Both the position numbers and the translations under genes were made by a program. This document shows positions 15,666 through 23,930 of a stretch of 64,000 bases of DNA, piece after piece. The notes below the pieces were generated by a model. The model made no database searches and was not told the origin of the DNA. It saw nothing but the letters and a program-made list of their open reading frames with translations. The stretch is from Hymenobacter sp. 15J16-1T3B (GTDB lineage: Bacteria > Bacteroidota > Bacteroidia > Cytophagales > Hymenobacteraceae), in NCBI RefSeq assembly GCF_020711235.1, contig NZ_JAJFAV010000007.1, positions 248,001 through 312,000 on the forward strand, written 5' to 3'. The stretch's first letter is position 1; every line of letters begins with the position of its first letter.

Positions 15666-16418
15666 ATGCTCCGCTCCCGCCCCACCCCGCTGCTGCCGGC
15701 CGCCTGTGGCCTGCTGACGATGCTGGCCGCCTGTAACCAGCAGCCCCCGCCCGCGCAGGAAAAGCCCGCTCCAGCGGCCCCGGCTATTCCCGGCCCCGAC
15801 CTGACGGCCATGCGCGACTCCAACGCCGTGCGTCTGCTAACGGCCTATGGCAAGGAACACCCCGAAACGCAGGTGCTCTTCCACACCTCAATGGGCGACG
15901 TGAAAGTGAAGTTGTACGAGGACACCCCGCTGCACCGGGCCAGCTTCCTGCTGCTCACCAACAAGGGCTACTTCGACCAAACCGTGTTTTACCGGGTGGA
16001 AAAGGGCTTCGTGGTGCAGGGCGGCAACTCCGACAAGCGCGAAATCAAGCTGGGCAAGTACCACATTCCGCCCGAGTTCCGGCCCGGCCACTTCCACCGC
16101 CGCGGCGCCCTGGGCATGGCCCGCTACGACGACGAGAAAAATCCCGGCAAGCTCTCCTCCTCCCACGACTTCTACTTCACCGTGGGCCAGAAATACACCC
16201 CGCAGCAGGCTCAGAGCATTGCCGGCCGCAAGCTCACCCCCGCCGAGCTCAAAACCTACGCCACCGAAGGCGGCGCCCCTGCCCTCGACGGCCAATACAC
16301 CGTCTTCGGCGAGGTCATCGAGGGCATGGACGTGGTGGAGAAAATCAACCAAGTGCCCGTCGACCGCTACGACTGGCCCGAGAAAGACGTGACCATGAAG
16401 GTCGAAGTAGTGAAGTGA
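15666..16418 (+). CDS. Cyclophilin-type peptidyl-prolyl isomerase, lipoprotein
   Basis: A 250-residue exported prolyl isomerase that helps fold envelope proteins. The N-terminus is a lipoprotein signal, with lipobox LAAC near residue 22, then a Pro/Ala linker. The cyclophilin domain starts around residue 70: VLFHTSMGDVKVKLYEDTPLHRASFLLLTNKGYFDQTVFYRV, then GFVVQGGNSD and, after an insertion, YTVFGEVIEGMDVVEKINQ. These are the core motifs of the family, though the usual catalytic Arg is within FYRV. The ATG at 15666 fits the signal peptide. Confidence 0.9.
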   Translation: MLRSRPTPLLPAACGLLTMLAACNQQPPPAQEKPAPAAPAIPGPDLTAMRDSNAVRLLTAYGKEHPETQVLFHTSMGDVKVKLYEDTPLHRASFLLLTNKGYFDQTVFYRVEKGFVVQGGNSDKREIKLGKYHIPPEFRPGHFHRRGALGMARYDDEKNPGKLSSSHDFYFTVGQKYTPQQAQSIAGRKLTPAELKTYATEGGAPALDGQYTVFGEVIEGMDVVEKINQVPVDRYDWPEKDVTMKVEVVK

Positions 16419-16467
16419 GTGGTTAGGTGTAGGTGCATACGCCAGCGGAGTGAATCAGACACGAAAA

Positions 16468-16503
16468 GAACGTCATTCCTCGGCTGCGCTCGGAATGACG
16501 TTC
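16468..16503. terminator. Minimal repeat-like hairpin F between convergent genes
   Basis: A 12-bp perfect inverted repeat (GAACGTCATTCC / GGAATGACGTTC) with a 12-base loop lies between the convergent gene ends at 16418 and 16521. The GTCATTCC core resembles the ends of the larger repeat families in this window, so it may be a stripped-down relative. Confidence 0.6.
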
Positions 16504-16520
16504 GGCTTATGAGGGGTGCC

Positions 16521-16967
16521 TTATTCCCCGCGGCGCACCCGCACCAGCCGCGAGTGCTGCGGATCGGCCGGCGACTCGTGCTGGTACTCGGCTAGTTCGC
16601 GCTTGGTGTAGGCGCGGGTGGCTTCGGCGGCGAAGATGTCGGGGCGGCTGGCGTCGGCATCGGCCGAGGCCACGGGCTTTCGGGCCGGGTGCGTGTACAC
16701 CGTGTCGCCGCCGAGCTTGTAGACTTGGTAGAAGTAGAACTGCTCGGCCGCGCTGCCCTCGGGCACGAAGCGCACCACCAGCACGTCGCCCACCAGCGGG
16801 TTGGCCAGGTATTCGGCGGTTTTATCGGCCGGCGGCGCGGGCACGGCCAGCGTGGTCGATTCGGTGCTGGCCGGCTCCGTGGCAGCTTGTTCGGGTTTGT
16901 TTTCGGACTGGCAGGCCGCGAGGCCCAGCAGCAACAGGGCCGCCACAGCGGCAACGGATTTACTCAT
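16521..16967 (-). CDS. Hypothetical lipoprotein
   Basis: A 148-residue lipoprotein: signal sequence MSKSVAAVAALLLLGLAACQS with lipobox LAAC, then a Glu/Ala/Thr-rich linker and a compact domain (AEYLANPLVGDVLVVRFVPEGSAAEQFYFYQVYKL). No known family is recognised. It lies after the M13 peptidase gene in the same direction but a strong terminator separates them. The start at 16967 is fixed by the signal peptide. Confidence 0.72.
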   Translation of the reverse strand: MSKSVAAVAALLLLGLAACQSENKPEQAATEPASTESTTLAVPAPPADKTAEYLANPLVGDVLVVRFVPEGSAAEQFYFYQVYKLGGDTVYTHPARKPVASADADASRPDIFAAEATRAYTKRELAEYQHESPADPQHSRLVRVRRGE

Positions 16968-17036
16968 ACTGCAAAGAAAAGGCTCGAACGGCGGCTCGGA
17001 GCTGGTTGTACGGTGATAAACCAACCCGCGGTAAAC

Positions 17037-17073
17037 AAAAAGGGCGGCCCGCATGGTGCGGGCCGCCCTTTTT
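17037..17073 (-). terminator. Terminator after the M13 peptidase gene
   Basis: Perfect 11-bp GC stem (GGGCGGCCCGC / GCGGGCCGCCC) with a five-base loop, A5 on one side and T5 on the other, so it can work in either direction. It ends the peptidase transcript that stops at 17111. Confidence 0.85.
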
Positions 17074-17110
17074 CAACTTTAAAAGGAGGCAACAGTTAGG
17101 CCATTGAGCC

Positions 17111-19237
17111 CTACCACACCTTGGCGCGGTCGGCTTGGGCGCGCATCATTTTCGCGTCCTCTTTGCAGCCGAAGGCCTCGTAGAACTGCGGCATGTTCAT
17201 CAGCGGGCCGTTGGTGCGGAACTGGGCCGGGCTGTGCGGGTCGGTCATCACCTGCTGGCGCAGGTACTCGGGGCGGGCATTGGTGCGCCACACCTGGGCC
17301 CACGAGAGGAAGAAGCGCTGGTCGGGCGTCAGGCCGTCGTACTTGGGGTAGTTGCCGTCGGGGTACTGCTTTTTCAGCTCCTTGTGCAGGGCCGTGTAGG
17401 CAATGTTGAGGCCCCCGAGGTCGGCCAGGTTTTCGCCCATGGTCAGCTTGCCGTTCACGTGCACCGAGTCGAGCGGGGTGAAAGCGTCGTACTGCTTGCC
17501 TACCACGGCGGCGCGGGCCTCAAACTTTTCCGCGTCTTCCTTGGTCCACCAATCCTTGAGGTTGCCCTCGGCGTCGTACTGGCGGCCCTGGTCGTCGAAG
17601 CCGTGGGTGATTTCGTGGCCGATGACGGCGCCCATGCCGCCGTAGTTCACCGCGTCGTCGGCGTTCGGGTCGAAGAACGGGGGCTGCATGATGCCGGCCG
17701 GGAAGACGATTTCGTTCATCGCCGGGTTGTAGTAGGCATTCACCGTGGGCGGCGTCATGCCCCACTCTTTGCGGTCGATGGGCTTACCGAACTTGCTGGT
17801 GTTGTCCTTGTAGCTCCACAGACGTGTGGCAATGACGTTCTGCAGGTAGGAGTCGCGCGAGATGGTCAGCGAGGAATAGTCCTTCCACTGGTCCGGGTAG
17901 CCGATTTTCACCGTGAAGGCGTTGAGCTTCTTCATGGCTTCCTTCTTGGTCGCGTCGCTCATCCAGTCGCTTTGCTGAATATGCTCGCCCATGGCCTCCT
18001 TGATGTTCTGCACCATCGTCATAGCCTTGGCCTTGGTGGCCGGCGTGAAGGCCTTGTCGACGTACAGCTGGCCGAAGGCTTCGCCCAGGGCGCCGTCGGT
18101 GGCGCGGTTCATGCGCTTCCAGCGGGGCTGCTGCTTCTTAGCGCCCGTCAGTACCTGCGTGAGCTTAAACGACTCGTCGTTGAAGGCCTGGGGCAGCGCC
18201 GAGGTCATCGACGTCACCAGGTGCCAGCGCAGGTAGGTTTTCAGGTCGGCCAGGGGCTCCTGCTTGAGCATGGTGTTCAGCTCCTGGAAGAAGGCCGGCT
18301 GGCCCACAATCACGTCCTTGGCGCTTTTCAGCTCCAGGTGCTCCAGGATGTGCTTGGGGTTCAGATTCGGGTACTTCTGCTGCAGCTGCGCCACCGTCAT
18401 CTTGTTGTAGTTGGCGTACGGGTCGCGCAGGTCCACCCGGCTCTTGGAGGCCTTCGCCAGGCGCGTCTCCAGGCGCATGATGGTAGCGGCGTTTTTCTGG
18501 GCCGTGGCCTCGTTGTCGCCGGCCAGCTTGAAGGTATTGACCAAGTAGGTCTGGTACGCCGCGCGAATGTTCTTCGAGCGGGCGTCGTCCTTCAGGTAGT
18601 AGTCGCGGTCGGGCAGCGAGAGGCCGCCCTGCGAGATGTTGACGGCGTACTGCGAGCTGATTTTGTCGTCCTGCCCCACGTAGGCGTTGAAAAACGCGCC
18701 AGTTTGCAGCTGCTGGCTGCGGGCAATCTGAATCTGCAGCCCGTCGAGGTTCTTGACGGCGCTGATGCGGTCCAGCTCCGGCTTCAGCGGCGCCATGCCG
18801 GCCTTTTCGATGGCCATGGTGTCCATGGCCGTGGCGTAGTAGTCGCCGACTTTTTGGGCGTTGGTGCCCTTGGCGGCGTTCTTATTGGCCGCAGCCTCCT
18901 GCAAGATCTGCCGCATCACGGCGTTGTTCTTGTCGGCCAGTTCGTTGAACGAGCCCCAGCGCACCTCGGCGGCCGGGATGGGGTTGTTCTTGTACCAGTT
19001 GCCCGAAGCGTACTGGTTGAAGTCTTGACAAGGCGAAGCTGCCTTATCGATGTTGCTCACGTTCAGGCCCGTGCCCTTCGGAAACGTTTCGGCAGCTGGA
19101 GCCGGCGTAGCGCTGGCGGTGGGCTGCGAAGCGGGGGCGGTGCTGGCCGTGGTGGTTTTGGAGCTGGAGGCGCAGCCTCCCAGCGCCAGCGCGCTCCAGG
19201 CCGTAGCGACCAGCGCTACGCGGTTGCGGTTTTTCAT
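17111..19237 (-). CDS. M13-family (neprilysin/PepO-like) zinc metallopeptidase, lipoprotein
   Basis: A 708-residue exported endopeptidase. The N-terminus MKNRNRVALVATAWSALALGGCASSS is a lipoprotein signal (lipobox LGGC). The catalytic HExxH motif HEITH is at 541-545 in GHEITHGFDDQGRQYD; the third zinc ligand is in ENLADLGGLNIAY, and VNAYYNPAMNEIVFPAG is the M13 substrate-binding block. Length matches full M13 enzymes, so both the N-terminal helical and C-terminal catalytic domains are present. It probably degrades peptides at the cell surface or in the periplasm. The start is fixed by the signal peptide. Confidence 0.95.
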   Translation of the reverse strand: MKNRNRVALVATAWSALALGGCASSSKTTTASTAPASQPTASATPAPAAETFPKGTGLNVSNIDKAASPCQDFNQYASGNWYKNNPIPAAEVRWGSFNELADKNNAVMRQILQEAAANKNAAKGTNAQKVGDYYATAMDTMAIEKAGMAPLKPELDRISAVKNLDGLQIQIARSQQLQTGAFFNAYVGQDDKISSQYAVNISQGGLSLPDRDYYLKDDARSKNIRAAYQTYLVNTFKLAGDNEATAQKNAATIMRLETRLAKASKSRVDLRDPYANYNKMTVAQLQQKYPNLNPKHILEHLELKSAKDVIVGQPAFFQELNTMLKQEPLADLKTYLRWHLVTSMTSALPQAFNDESFKLTQVLTGAKKQQPRWKRMNRATDGALGEAFGQLYVDKAFTPATKAKAMTMVQNIKEAMGEHIQQSDWMSDATKKEAMKKLNAFTVKIGYPDQWKDYSSLTISRDSYLQNVIATRLWSYKDNTSKFGKPIDRKEWGMTPPTVNAYYNPAMNEIVFPAGIMQPPFFDPNADDAVNYGGMGAVIGHEITHGFDDQGRQYDAEGNLKDWWTKEDAEKFEARAAVVGKQYDAFTPLDSVHVNGKLTMGENLADLGGLNIAYTALHKELKKQYPDGNYPKYDGLTPDQRFFLSWAQVWRTNARPEYLRQQVMTDPHSPAQFRTNGPLMNMPQFYEAFGCKEDAKMMRAQADRAKVW

Positions 19238-19376
19238 AAAAATGAAGGGAAAAGCGGTGATGGTAGTGGGAATTGGGCTGGTAAGGTAGCACAGAAGCGC
19301 GTTTTTACCGGCCTTGATGCCCTTTTCCCCCAACACTAGCCGGCCGCGGCTCGTTCAGGCGCGGGCAGCCGCGCCC

Positions 19377-19384
19377 TATCTTCG
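19377..19384 (+). promoter_or_regulatory. Possible -7 box very close to the MGMT-type gene
   Basis: TATCTTCG, resembling TAnnTTTG, is only 7 bases from the ATG at 19392, which would give a transcript with little or no leader. Tentative. Confidence 0.3.
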
Positions 19385-19391
19385 CATTTCC

Positions 19392-19748
19392 ATGAAGCAG
19401 CCCAACGAGCAGAACCGCAACTTCTTCCACGACGTGTACGAGGTGGTGCGCCTCGTGCCACCCGGCCGCGTGACCACCTACGGCGCCATTGCCGGCTACC
19501 TGGGCAGCCGCTCGGGCGCCCGCACCGTGGGCTGGGCCATGCAGGCCGCCCACGCCCTCAGCGGCGCCGAGTACGTGCCCTGCCACCGCGTCATCAACCG
19601 CCTCGGCATGCTCACTGGCAAGCAGTTTTTCGGCGGGCCCACGGCCATGCAGGCCGCCCTCGAAGCCGAAGGCGTGCGCGTCGTCGACGACCAGGTGCAG
19701 GACTTCCCGCGGCTGTTCTGGGACCCGAGCGTGGAGCTACAGCCCTGA
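19392..19748 (+). CDS. MGMT/Ogt-type DNA alkyltransferase domain protein
   Basis: A 118-residue protein made only of the C-terminal DNA-binding and active-site domain of O6-methylguanine-DNA methyltransferases. VVRLVPPGRVTTYGAIAGYLG is the helix-turn-helix, and the active-site VPCHRVIN keeps the acceptor Cys near residue 65, so it is not an alkyltransferase-like protein with Trp in place of Cys. The N-terminal domain of full MGMTs is absent, as in many short bacterial forms. It likely repairs or recognises alkylated guanine. Its stop is 6 bases from the convergent gene at 19755. Confidence 0.88.
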   Translation: MKQPNEQNRNFFHDVYEVVRLVPPGRVTTYGAIAGYLGSRSGARTVGWAMQAAHALSGAEYVPCHRVINRLGMLTGKQFFGGPTAMQAALEAEGVRVVDDQVQDFPRLFWDPSVELQP

Positions 19749-19754
19749 TAGCGG

Positions 19755-21170
19755 CTATTTCGGCCGCCCCGCCAGTTTACGCTGCGCCTGTTGCTGGCGC
19801 AGCACGCCGCGGCGCAGGTCGAACTGCGCTTCCCGGGCCGGCATTTCCACCAATGCCCCGGGCATCCATTTCAGATACACCGTCTGGCCGGCGTACGGGT
19901 ACACCGACGCACATGCTTCGGGCTGTCCCGTCGCCCGGATGCACAGCTGCGCGGGGCCGCGCCGTTCCTGCCACACCAAGGTTGTCTGCACGGAATCCGC
20001 GCTGAGCGCGCCGTAGGGCTGGCCGTTGACCTCCACGGTGGCGGCGGCCGGCGTGCGCCCGTACAGCACCAAGCGGGCAGGCTGGCCGGGCACGGCCGGC
20101 AGGTAGTGCGCGGGCGGCTCGGCTAGCGGCGCCAGGGGCTCGGCTTCCACTGCCCCGGTAAGCAGGTTCAGCCAGAGCTCCTGCCGATAGCTGCTCGTAT
20201 TGTTGGCCGCAATCAGTCCGCCGACCAGCCCGCCCGTCAGCGCCGCCGCATTTACCGCGCCGGCATCGGGGGCACTCGGCGCCACGAAGCGGTAGCCCTC
20301 GGTGGTGCGTTCCAATTGGTAGAAATGCCGCCGATGCAGGATGTACGTGTGCTTTCCGTCGCAGTAGCCCCAGGCGTCGCGCACGGGGGTGCGCTGGCCG
20401 CCGGCCCCCACGTAGTGCACCTCAATTTCGTCGGTGCCGGCCCAGCCGGCTTTCGTGCTGGGGCTTCTGGTCAGCGTCGTCGGGTGCTGCGCGTCGGGCT
20501 GGTTGTAGCGAAATGCCTGGAAGCTGCGGTAGATGCCCGCGGCCGGCGCCGCGGCGGCCTGCTCGATGGGAAACGGCAGCAAGGCCAGCAGCGGCGTCAC
20601 CGGCTGCGCTACTTCGGCGGCCGTGAGCACGGCGTGCACGGTCAGCCCCCGGGCGGCAGCCGAGTCGAGCTGCGTCAGGCATTGCTGCACGGCCGCGGCG
20701 ATATTGACGGGATGCCGGGCCGTCACGTCCACGTCGCGGTGCAGCGCGCGGCCTGCGGCCCGCAGCACCAGTTCGTAGCGCTGGTCGGGCAACATCCGCA
20801 GAAAATCCACCACCAGTTCCGCCGTCCCGGTTTCCGAATTGTTGGCGGTCAGTTCGCTCACGCGCAGCCGGTGCACGCGCATGGCGTAGGGCGTGGTGGC
20901 GGCCCCCACGCCGGTAGCCAGCAGATCCGTCAGCGCCACGGGCAGCGGCTCGCGCAGGGCGGCCAGCGTGCGTTTGTTGTCGAGTCCCTTCTGCACCCAC
21001 CCGATGCCGACGCGGTCGGCGCGGGCGTCGATTACCTGCTGCACCCGCCCGCAGCGCAACGGCGCGGTCAGCTTCTGTTCGACCAGCGAAATGTACTTTA
21101 CCTGCGCCAGTGCCGGCATCGGCAGCAGCAGGGCGCACTTCACGGCGTACAACAGGGCCTTCCCCGGCAT
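19755..21170 (-). CDS. Secreted protein of unknown function
   Basis: A 471-residue protein with a signal peptide (MPGKALLYAVKCALLLPMPALAQ). Segments of note are YCDGKHTYILHRRHFYQLER near the middle, a Gly/Ala-rich AALTGGLVGGLIAANN that could be a short membrane or flexible segment, and a late beta-rich part (RLVLYGRTPAAATVEVNGQPYGAL). No known domain is recognised. It follows the response-regulator gene in the same direction, 33 bases away, so the two may be co-transcribed. Confidence 0.7.
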   Translation of the reverse strand: MPGKALLYAVKCALLLPMPALAQVKYISLVEQKLTAPLRCGRVQQVIDARADRVGIGWVQKGLDNKRTLAALREPLPVALTDLLATGVGAATTPYAMRVHRLRVSELTANNSETGTAELVVDFLRMLPDQRYELVLRAAGRALHRDVDVTARHPVNIAAAVQQCLTQLDSAAARGLTVHAVLTAAEVAQPVTPLLALLPFPIEQAAAAPAAGIYRSFQAFRYNQPDAQHPTTLTRSPSTKAGWAGTDEIEVHYVGAGGQRTPVRDAWGYCDGKHTYILHRRHFYQLERTTEGYRFVAPSAPDAGAVNAAALTGGLVGGLIAANNTSSYRQELWLNLLTGAVEAEPLAPLAEPPAHYLPAVPGQPARLVLYGRTPAAATVEVNGQPYGALSADSVQTTLVWQERRGPAQLCIRATGQPEACASVYPYAGQTVYLKWMPGALVEMPAREAQFDLRRGVLRQQQAQRKLAGRPK

Positions 21171-21203
21171 TCTGTAACTAGATTCAGATAAGCAGCTGAC
21201 GGC

Positions 21204-21608
21204 TCACACCGTGGCCGTCACCTTGCGCCCCACCGCGGCGTAAATCAGCCGGCGCATTTCTTCCGGCGAGGCATTTTTAAGCAGGTAGCCGAAGGCGCCC
21301 TCGCTTTTCAGGCTCTCGATGAGTTCGGGCTCGTCGTGCATGGAGATGATGATGACGCGCACCTGCGGGTACTGCACGCGCAGCAGGCGAGTGGTTTGCA
21401 GCCCGTCGAGAATGGGCATCTGCAAGTCCATCAGAATCACGTCGGGGCGCACGGGCACCGAGTCGAGGCGTTCGAGCAGGTCCTGCCCGTCGCCGGCTTC
21501 GAAGAGCACTTCCATCTCGTCGAACCCCGTCAGCAGGGCGCGCAGGCCCTTGCGGAACAGGATGTGGTCGTCGGCAATGGCTAGCCGGATCGGCGAAGTA
21601 GAACTCAT
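21204..21608 (-). CDS. Stand-alone response-regulator receiver domain
   Basis: A 134-residue receiver domain of the NarL type: acidic pair IADDH at 11-15, phospho-acceptor Asp61 in LMDLQMPILDG, and Lys111 in YLLKNAS. The protein stops right after the last receiver helix (MRRLIYAAVGRKVTATV). The LuxR-type helix-turn-helix normally found in this family is missing. Its ATG overlaps the stop of the histidine kinase gene by ATGA, so the two are translationally coupled and the kinase is surely its phosphodonor. It probably acts by protein contact rather than DNA binding. Confidence 0.88.
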   Translation of the reverse strand: MSSTSPIRLAIADDHILFRKGLRALLTGFDEMEVLFEAGDGQDLLERLDSVPVRPDVILMDLQMPILDGLQTTRLLRVQYPQVRVIIISMHDEPELIESLKSEGAFGYLLKNASPEEMRRLIYAAVGRKVTATV

Positions 21609-22435
21609 GAGGTAAGCGAGACGGTAAGCGGCGCAGCCGCCGGAGTGGATTGAGCAATAGGAAGATAGGCGGCCGGGAAGGAAATCCAAACCCGGGTACC
21701 GGCCCCGGGGGCCGATTCGTGGCGGAGCACGCCGCGTAGCACGGCTACGCGGCTGCGCAGGTTGGTCAGGCCCAGCCCAGTGCGAATATCAGGCGAAGTC
21801 ATGGCTTCGATGGCGGCGTGGTTGTAGCCCACCCCGTCGTCGGCGTATTCGATGGCGAGGCGGTGCTCCCCGTATTCCAGGCGCACGGTGATTTGCCGGG
21901 CCTGGGCGTGCTTGAGGCCGTTGCCGAGCAACTCCTGCACCACGCGGTACACGGCCAGTTCGTGGTGCGGAGGCAGGCGGCGGGGCTCCCCTACCTGCTG
22001 AATGGTGACGCGAGGGCCGCCTTCGGGCACGGCCCGGCCCAGGGCCTCCACGGCAAAGGCCAGCCCGAATTTTTGGAGCACGGCCGGCAGCAGGTTGCGC
22101 GAGATGCGGCGCACTTCCGAAATGGCTTGGTCGAGCATGGCTGTCATTTCCACCGTGGTAGCCGATTCGGGCAGGCCGCTCAGGTGCAGCTTCACGATGG
22201 AGAGCATGGTGCCGACGGCGTCGTGCAGGTCGCCGGCGATGCGGCGGCGTTCCTCCTCCTGGGCCAGCAGTGCCGCTTCCAGCGACTGGGCCTGAGCATA
22301 CTCCCGCTCGCGGCGCAGCTCCTCCTGCTGCTGCAGCAGCCGGCGCTGGTAACGCAGCACAAAGCCCACAATGCCCAGCGCCAGGATCAGCAAGACCGGC
22401 GTGACGAGCATGAGGGACATAAGCAGGGAGTTCAT
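21605..22435 (-). CDS. NarL-group sensor histidine kinase, one membrane segment
   Basis: A 276-residue kinase with one N-terminal membrane helix (about 8-27), a short coiled coil, and then the HisKA_3 dimerisation motif with phospho-acceptor His71 in EERRRIAGDLHDAVGTML. The ATPase domain shows the N-box VVQELLGNGLKHA, the G1 box DDGVGYN and TGLGLTNLRSRV. There is no extracellular sensor domain, so signal input must come from another protein or the cytoplasm. It overlaps its partner receiver gene by four bases. Confidence 0.92.
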   Translation of the reverse strand: MNSLLMSLMLVTPVLLILALGIVGFVLRYQRRLLQQQEELRREREYAQAQSLEAALLAQEEERRRIAGDLHDAVGTMLSIVKLHLSGLPESATTVEMTAMLDQAISEVRRISRNLLPAVLQKFGLAFAVEALGRAVPEGGPRVTIQQVGEPRRLPPHHELAVYRVVQELLGNGLKHAQARQITVRLEYGEHRLAIEYADDGVGYNHAAIEAMTSPDIRTGLGLTNLRSRVAVLRGVLRHESAPGAGTRVWISFPAAYLPIAQSTPAAAPLTVSLTS

Positions 22436-22756
22436 TCAGTAGATTACATCAAGACTCGGGGCGGGCCATGCCGGGCGAACAGCCGCGCAGAAGCACAAGA
22501 ACCCGAATGCAAACCCCGGAGGGCGGAGGCAATGGCTCGGAAGGTCTAAATGTAGCCGATGTTAGCGGCATTTCCCAACGCGCATATTACAGGCACCTCG
22601 CCATAAGCCAAGTTATCCTATCCGGGGTTCTATCCCACCAAGTGGCGCCAGTGCAGCGAGCGGGCTGATTTGCGCGGGGCTTTCTTGCTAAAACCGGTTA
22701 GGCCCCGGAGTGCCGTTCCTTCGCAGGCGGTGCATCCGGCAGCGGGGCTTCGGACC
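22436..22756. other. Intergenic stretch without supported gene
   Basis: The short open frames here have no family signature or codon-level support. The stretch lies upstream of the histidine kinase gene and downstream of the membrane protein gene at 22757, and probably holds the kinase promoter. I see no repeat or strong hairpin. Confidence 0.5.
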
Positions 22757-23452
22757 TCAGGCCGCTTTCGGGCCGTAGGACTCGCCGGCCTGCGGCTGTG
22801 CTTCGCGCCAGAGGGCCCCGGTCATCAGCACCAAGTTGATGATGTAGGAAGCATCGATGATAAAGCCCATAACCGAAACGGCCAGCGGATTGCGGGTGTC
22901 GTTCAGGTAGCTCATGACCGAGCCTGCGTAGTAAATGCTCAATCCCACGCTTACCGTAAACATGAAGTTATGCCACGGATTGTCGAGGCGCATTTCCCGA
23001 ACCCACTGCTCGAAGTAGAGCAAAATCATGATAATCATGAGCGGCACCTGCACGGCCCGGGCCACTAGGTTCTCGTGGTTGAGACCTTCCAACCAGAACG
23101 CGTCGGCCAGTGCGACCAGCGTAAATACGGCGCCGACCCACGGCATGACGCGGCGCACCGGTTTCAGGTCGTAAGCCTGGTAATAGGCCCAGCCCAGCAG
23201 CCAGGTTTCCACCAGCACCGTGACGTGAAACAGGTACATATTAGTGTGCAGCACCTTGCGGCTCCACCGGTCGACGACGGCTTCCAGCGCCCAGAAGCCG
23301 AAATACCCAACGATGATTCGGGCCGGCGCCGAGAGGCTGCCCCAGCGCCGGAGCCCGATAATCAGGGGAATAAATACGCCAAAGCTGCTTATGTAATTAA
23401 GCACGTGTCTGGCCGTATCAAGCCATGCGGGCGCTGGCGTGGGAGCATCCAT
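22757..23452 (-). CDS. Multi-pass membrane protein (paralogue 1), function unknown
   Basis: A 231-residue integral membrane protein with about seven hydrophobic helices. It shares with the gene at 23931 the order: LNYISSFGVFIPLIIGLRRWGSL, YFGFWALEAVVDRWSRKVLH, LVETWLLGWAYYQA, LLYFEQWV, and a C-terminal hydrophobic hairpin. The conserved N-terminal Gly-Arg-Arg-Trp, the Glu in FWALEA and the Lys-Val-Leu-His motif suggest a functional site in the membrane. No known family is recognised. A 105-residue unknown gene separates the two paralogues. Confidence 0.72.
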   Translation of the reverse strand: MDAPTPAPAWLDTARHVLNYISSFGVFIPLIIGLRRWGSLSAPARIIVGYFGFWALEAVVDRWSRKVLHTNMYLFHVTVLVETWLLGWAYYQAYDLKPVRRVMPWVGAVFTLVALADAFWLEGLNHENLVARAVQVPLMIIMILLYFEQWVREMRLDNPWHNFMFTVSVGLSIYYAGSVMSYLNDTRNPLAVSVMGFIIDASYIINLVLMTGALWREAQPQAGESYGPKAA

Positions 23453-23467
23453 CGCCCAAAGGTACGC

Positions 23468-23785
23468 TTAGGCTTCGCCGTTGCAAAGAGGGCTAGCGGC
23501 GCAGCAGTTGTCCGGGCACTTTTCGCCCTTGTTGCCCACTCGGTCCAGGATATCCTTGCCTTCGCCGTCGGCGGCAACGGTCACCAGCGTCATCTTGCCG
23601 GTTTCGTCGTAAGCGAAGTAAAAGCGCAGGCCTTTGGCGCCGGCTTGGTTGAGCAACTCGGTGAGCATGGCCTTGCCGAAGAACACGCCCTTATTCTGGG
23701 TGGGCTGCTCTTCGCGGAACACGGTCGTCATTTCCACGCCTGCCTCCAGGCTGATGAGGCTGCCTTCGTCGCCGCTGAATCCCAT
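23468..23785 (-). CDS. Small conserved protein with a Cys-rich tail
   Basis: A 105-residue soluble protein. The body (SLISLEAGVEMTTVFRE, GVFFGKAMLTELLNQAGAKGLRFYFAYDETGKMTLVTVAADGEGKDIL) resembles small Bacteroidota proteins of unknown function; the end CPDNCCAASPLC has four cysteines in a short stretch, possibly a metal site. The ATG at 23785 gives the family-like start MGFSGDEGSL; an ATG at 23824 would add 13 residues. It is 16 bases from the membrane protein gene downstream and may be co-transcribed with it. Confidence 0.7.
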   Translation of the reverse strand: MGFSGDEGSLISLEAGVEMTTVFREEQPTQNKGVFFGKAMLTELLNQAGAKGLRFYFAYDETGKMTLVTVAADGEGKDILDRVGNKGEKCPDNCCAASPLCNGEA

Positions 23786-23930
23786 AAAGTTGTTGGTGAA
23801 TAGGTGAAAGTGGAAAGAGGTCAATGCCCAGTATAGGCGCCCAAATATATGTATCCACCTACATTATTAAGCCAATAATTTTCTGGATTCATCTTGGCAG
23901 CCCCTCCGCGTCGGAGCAGCACTAAGATTC

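Noticed and set aside
17135-19339. An antisense frame of 734 codons opposite the M13 peptidase gene
   Set aside because: It is the mirror of a well-supported peptidase with HEITH and ENLADLGG motifs; the antisense product is a Val/His/Gly-rich shadow.
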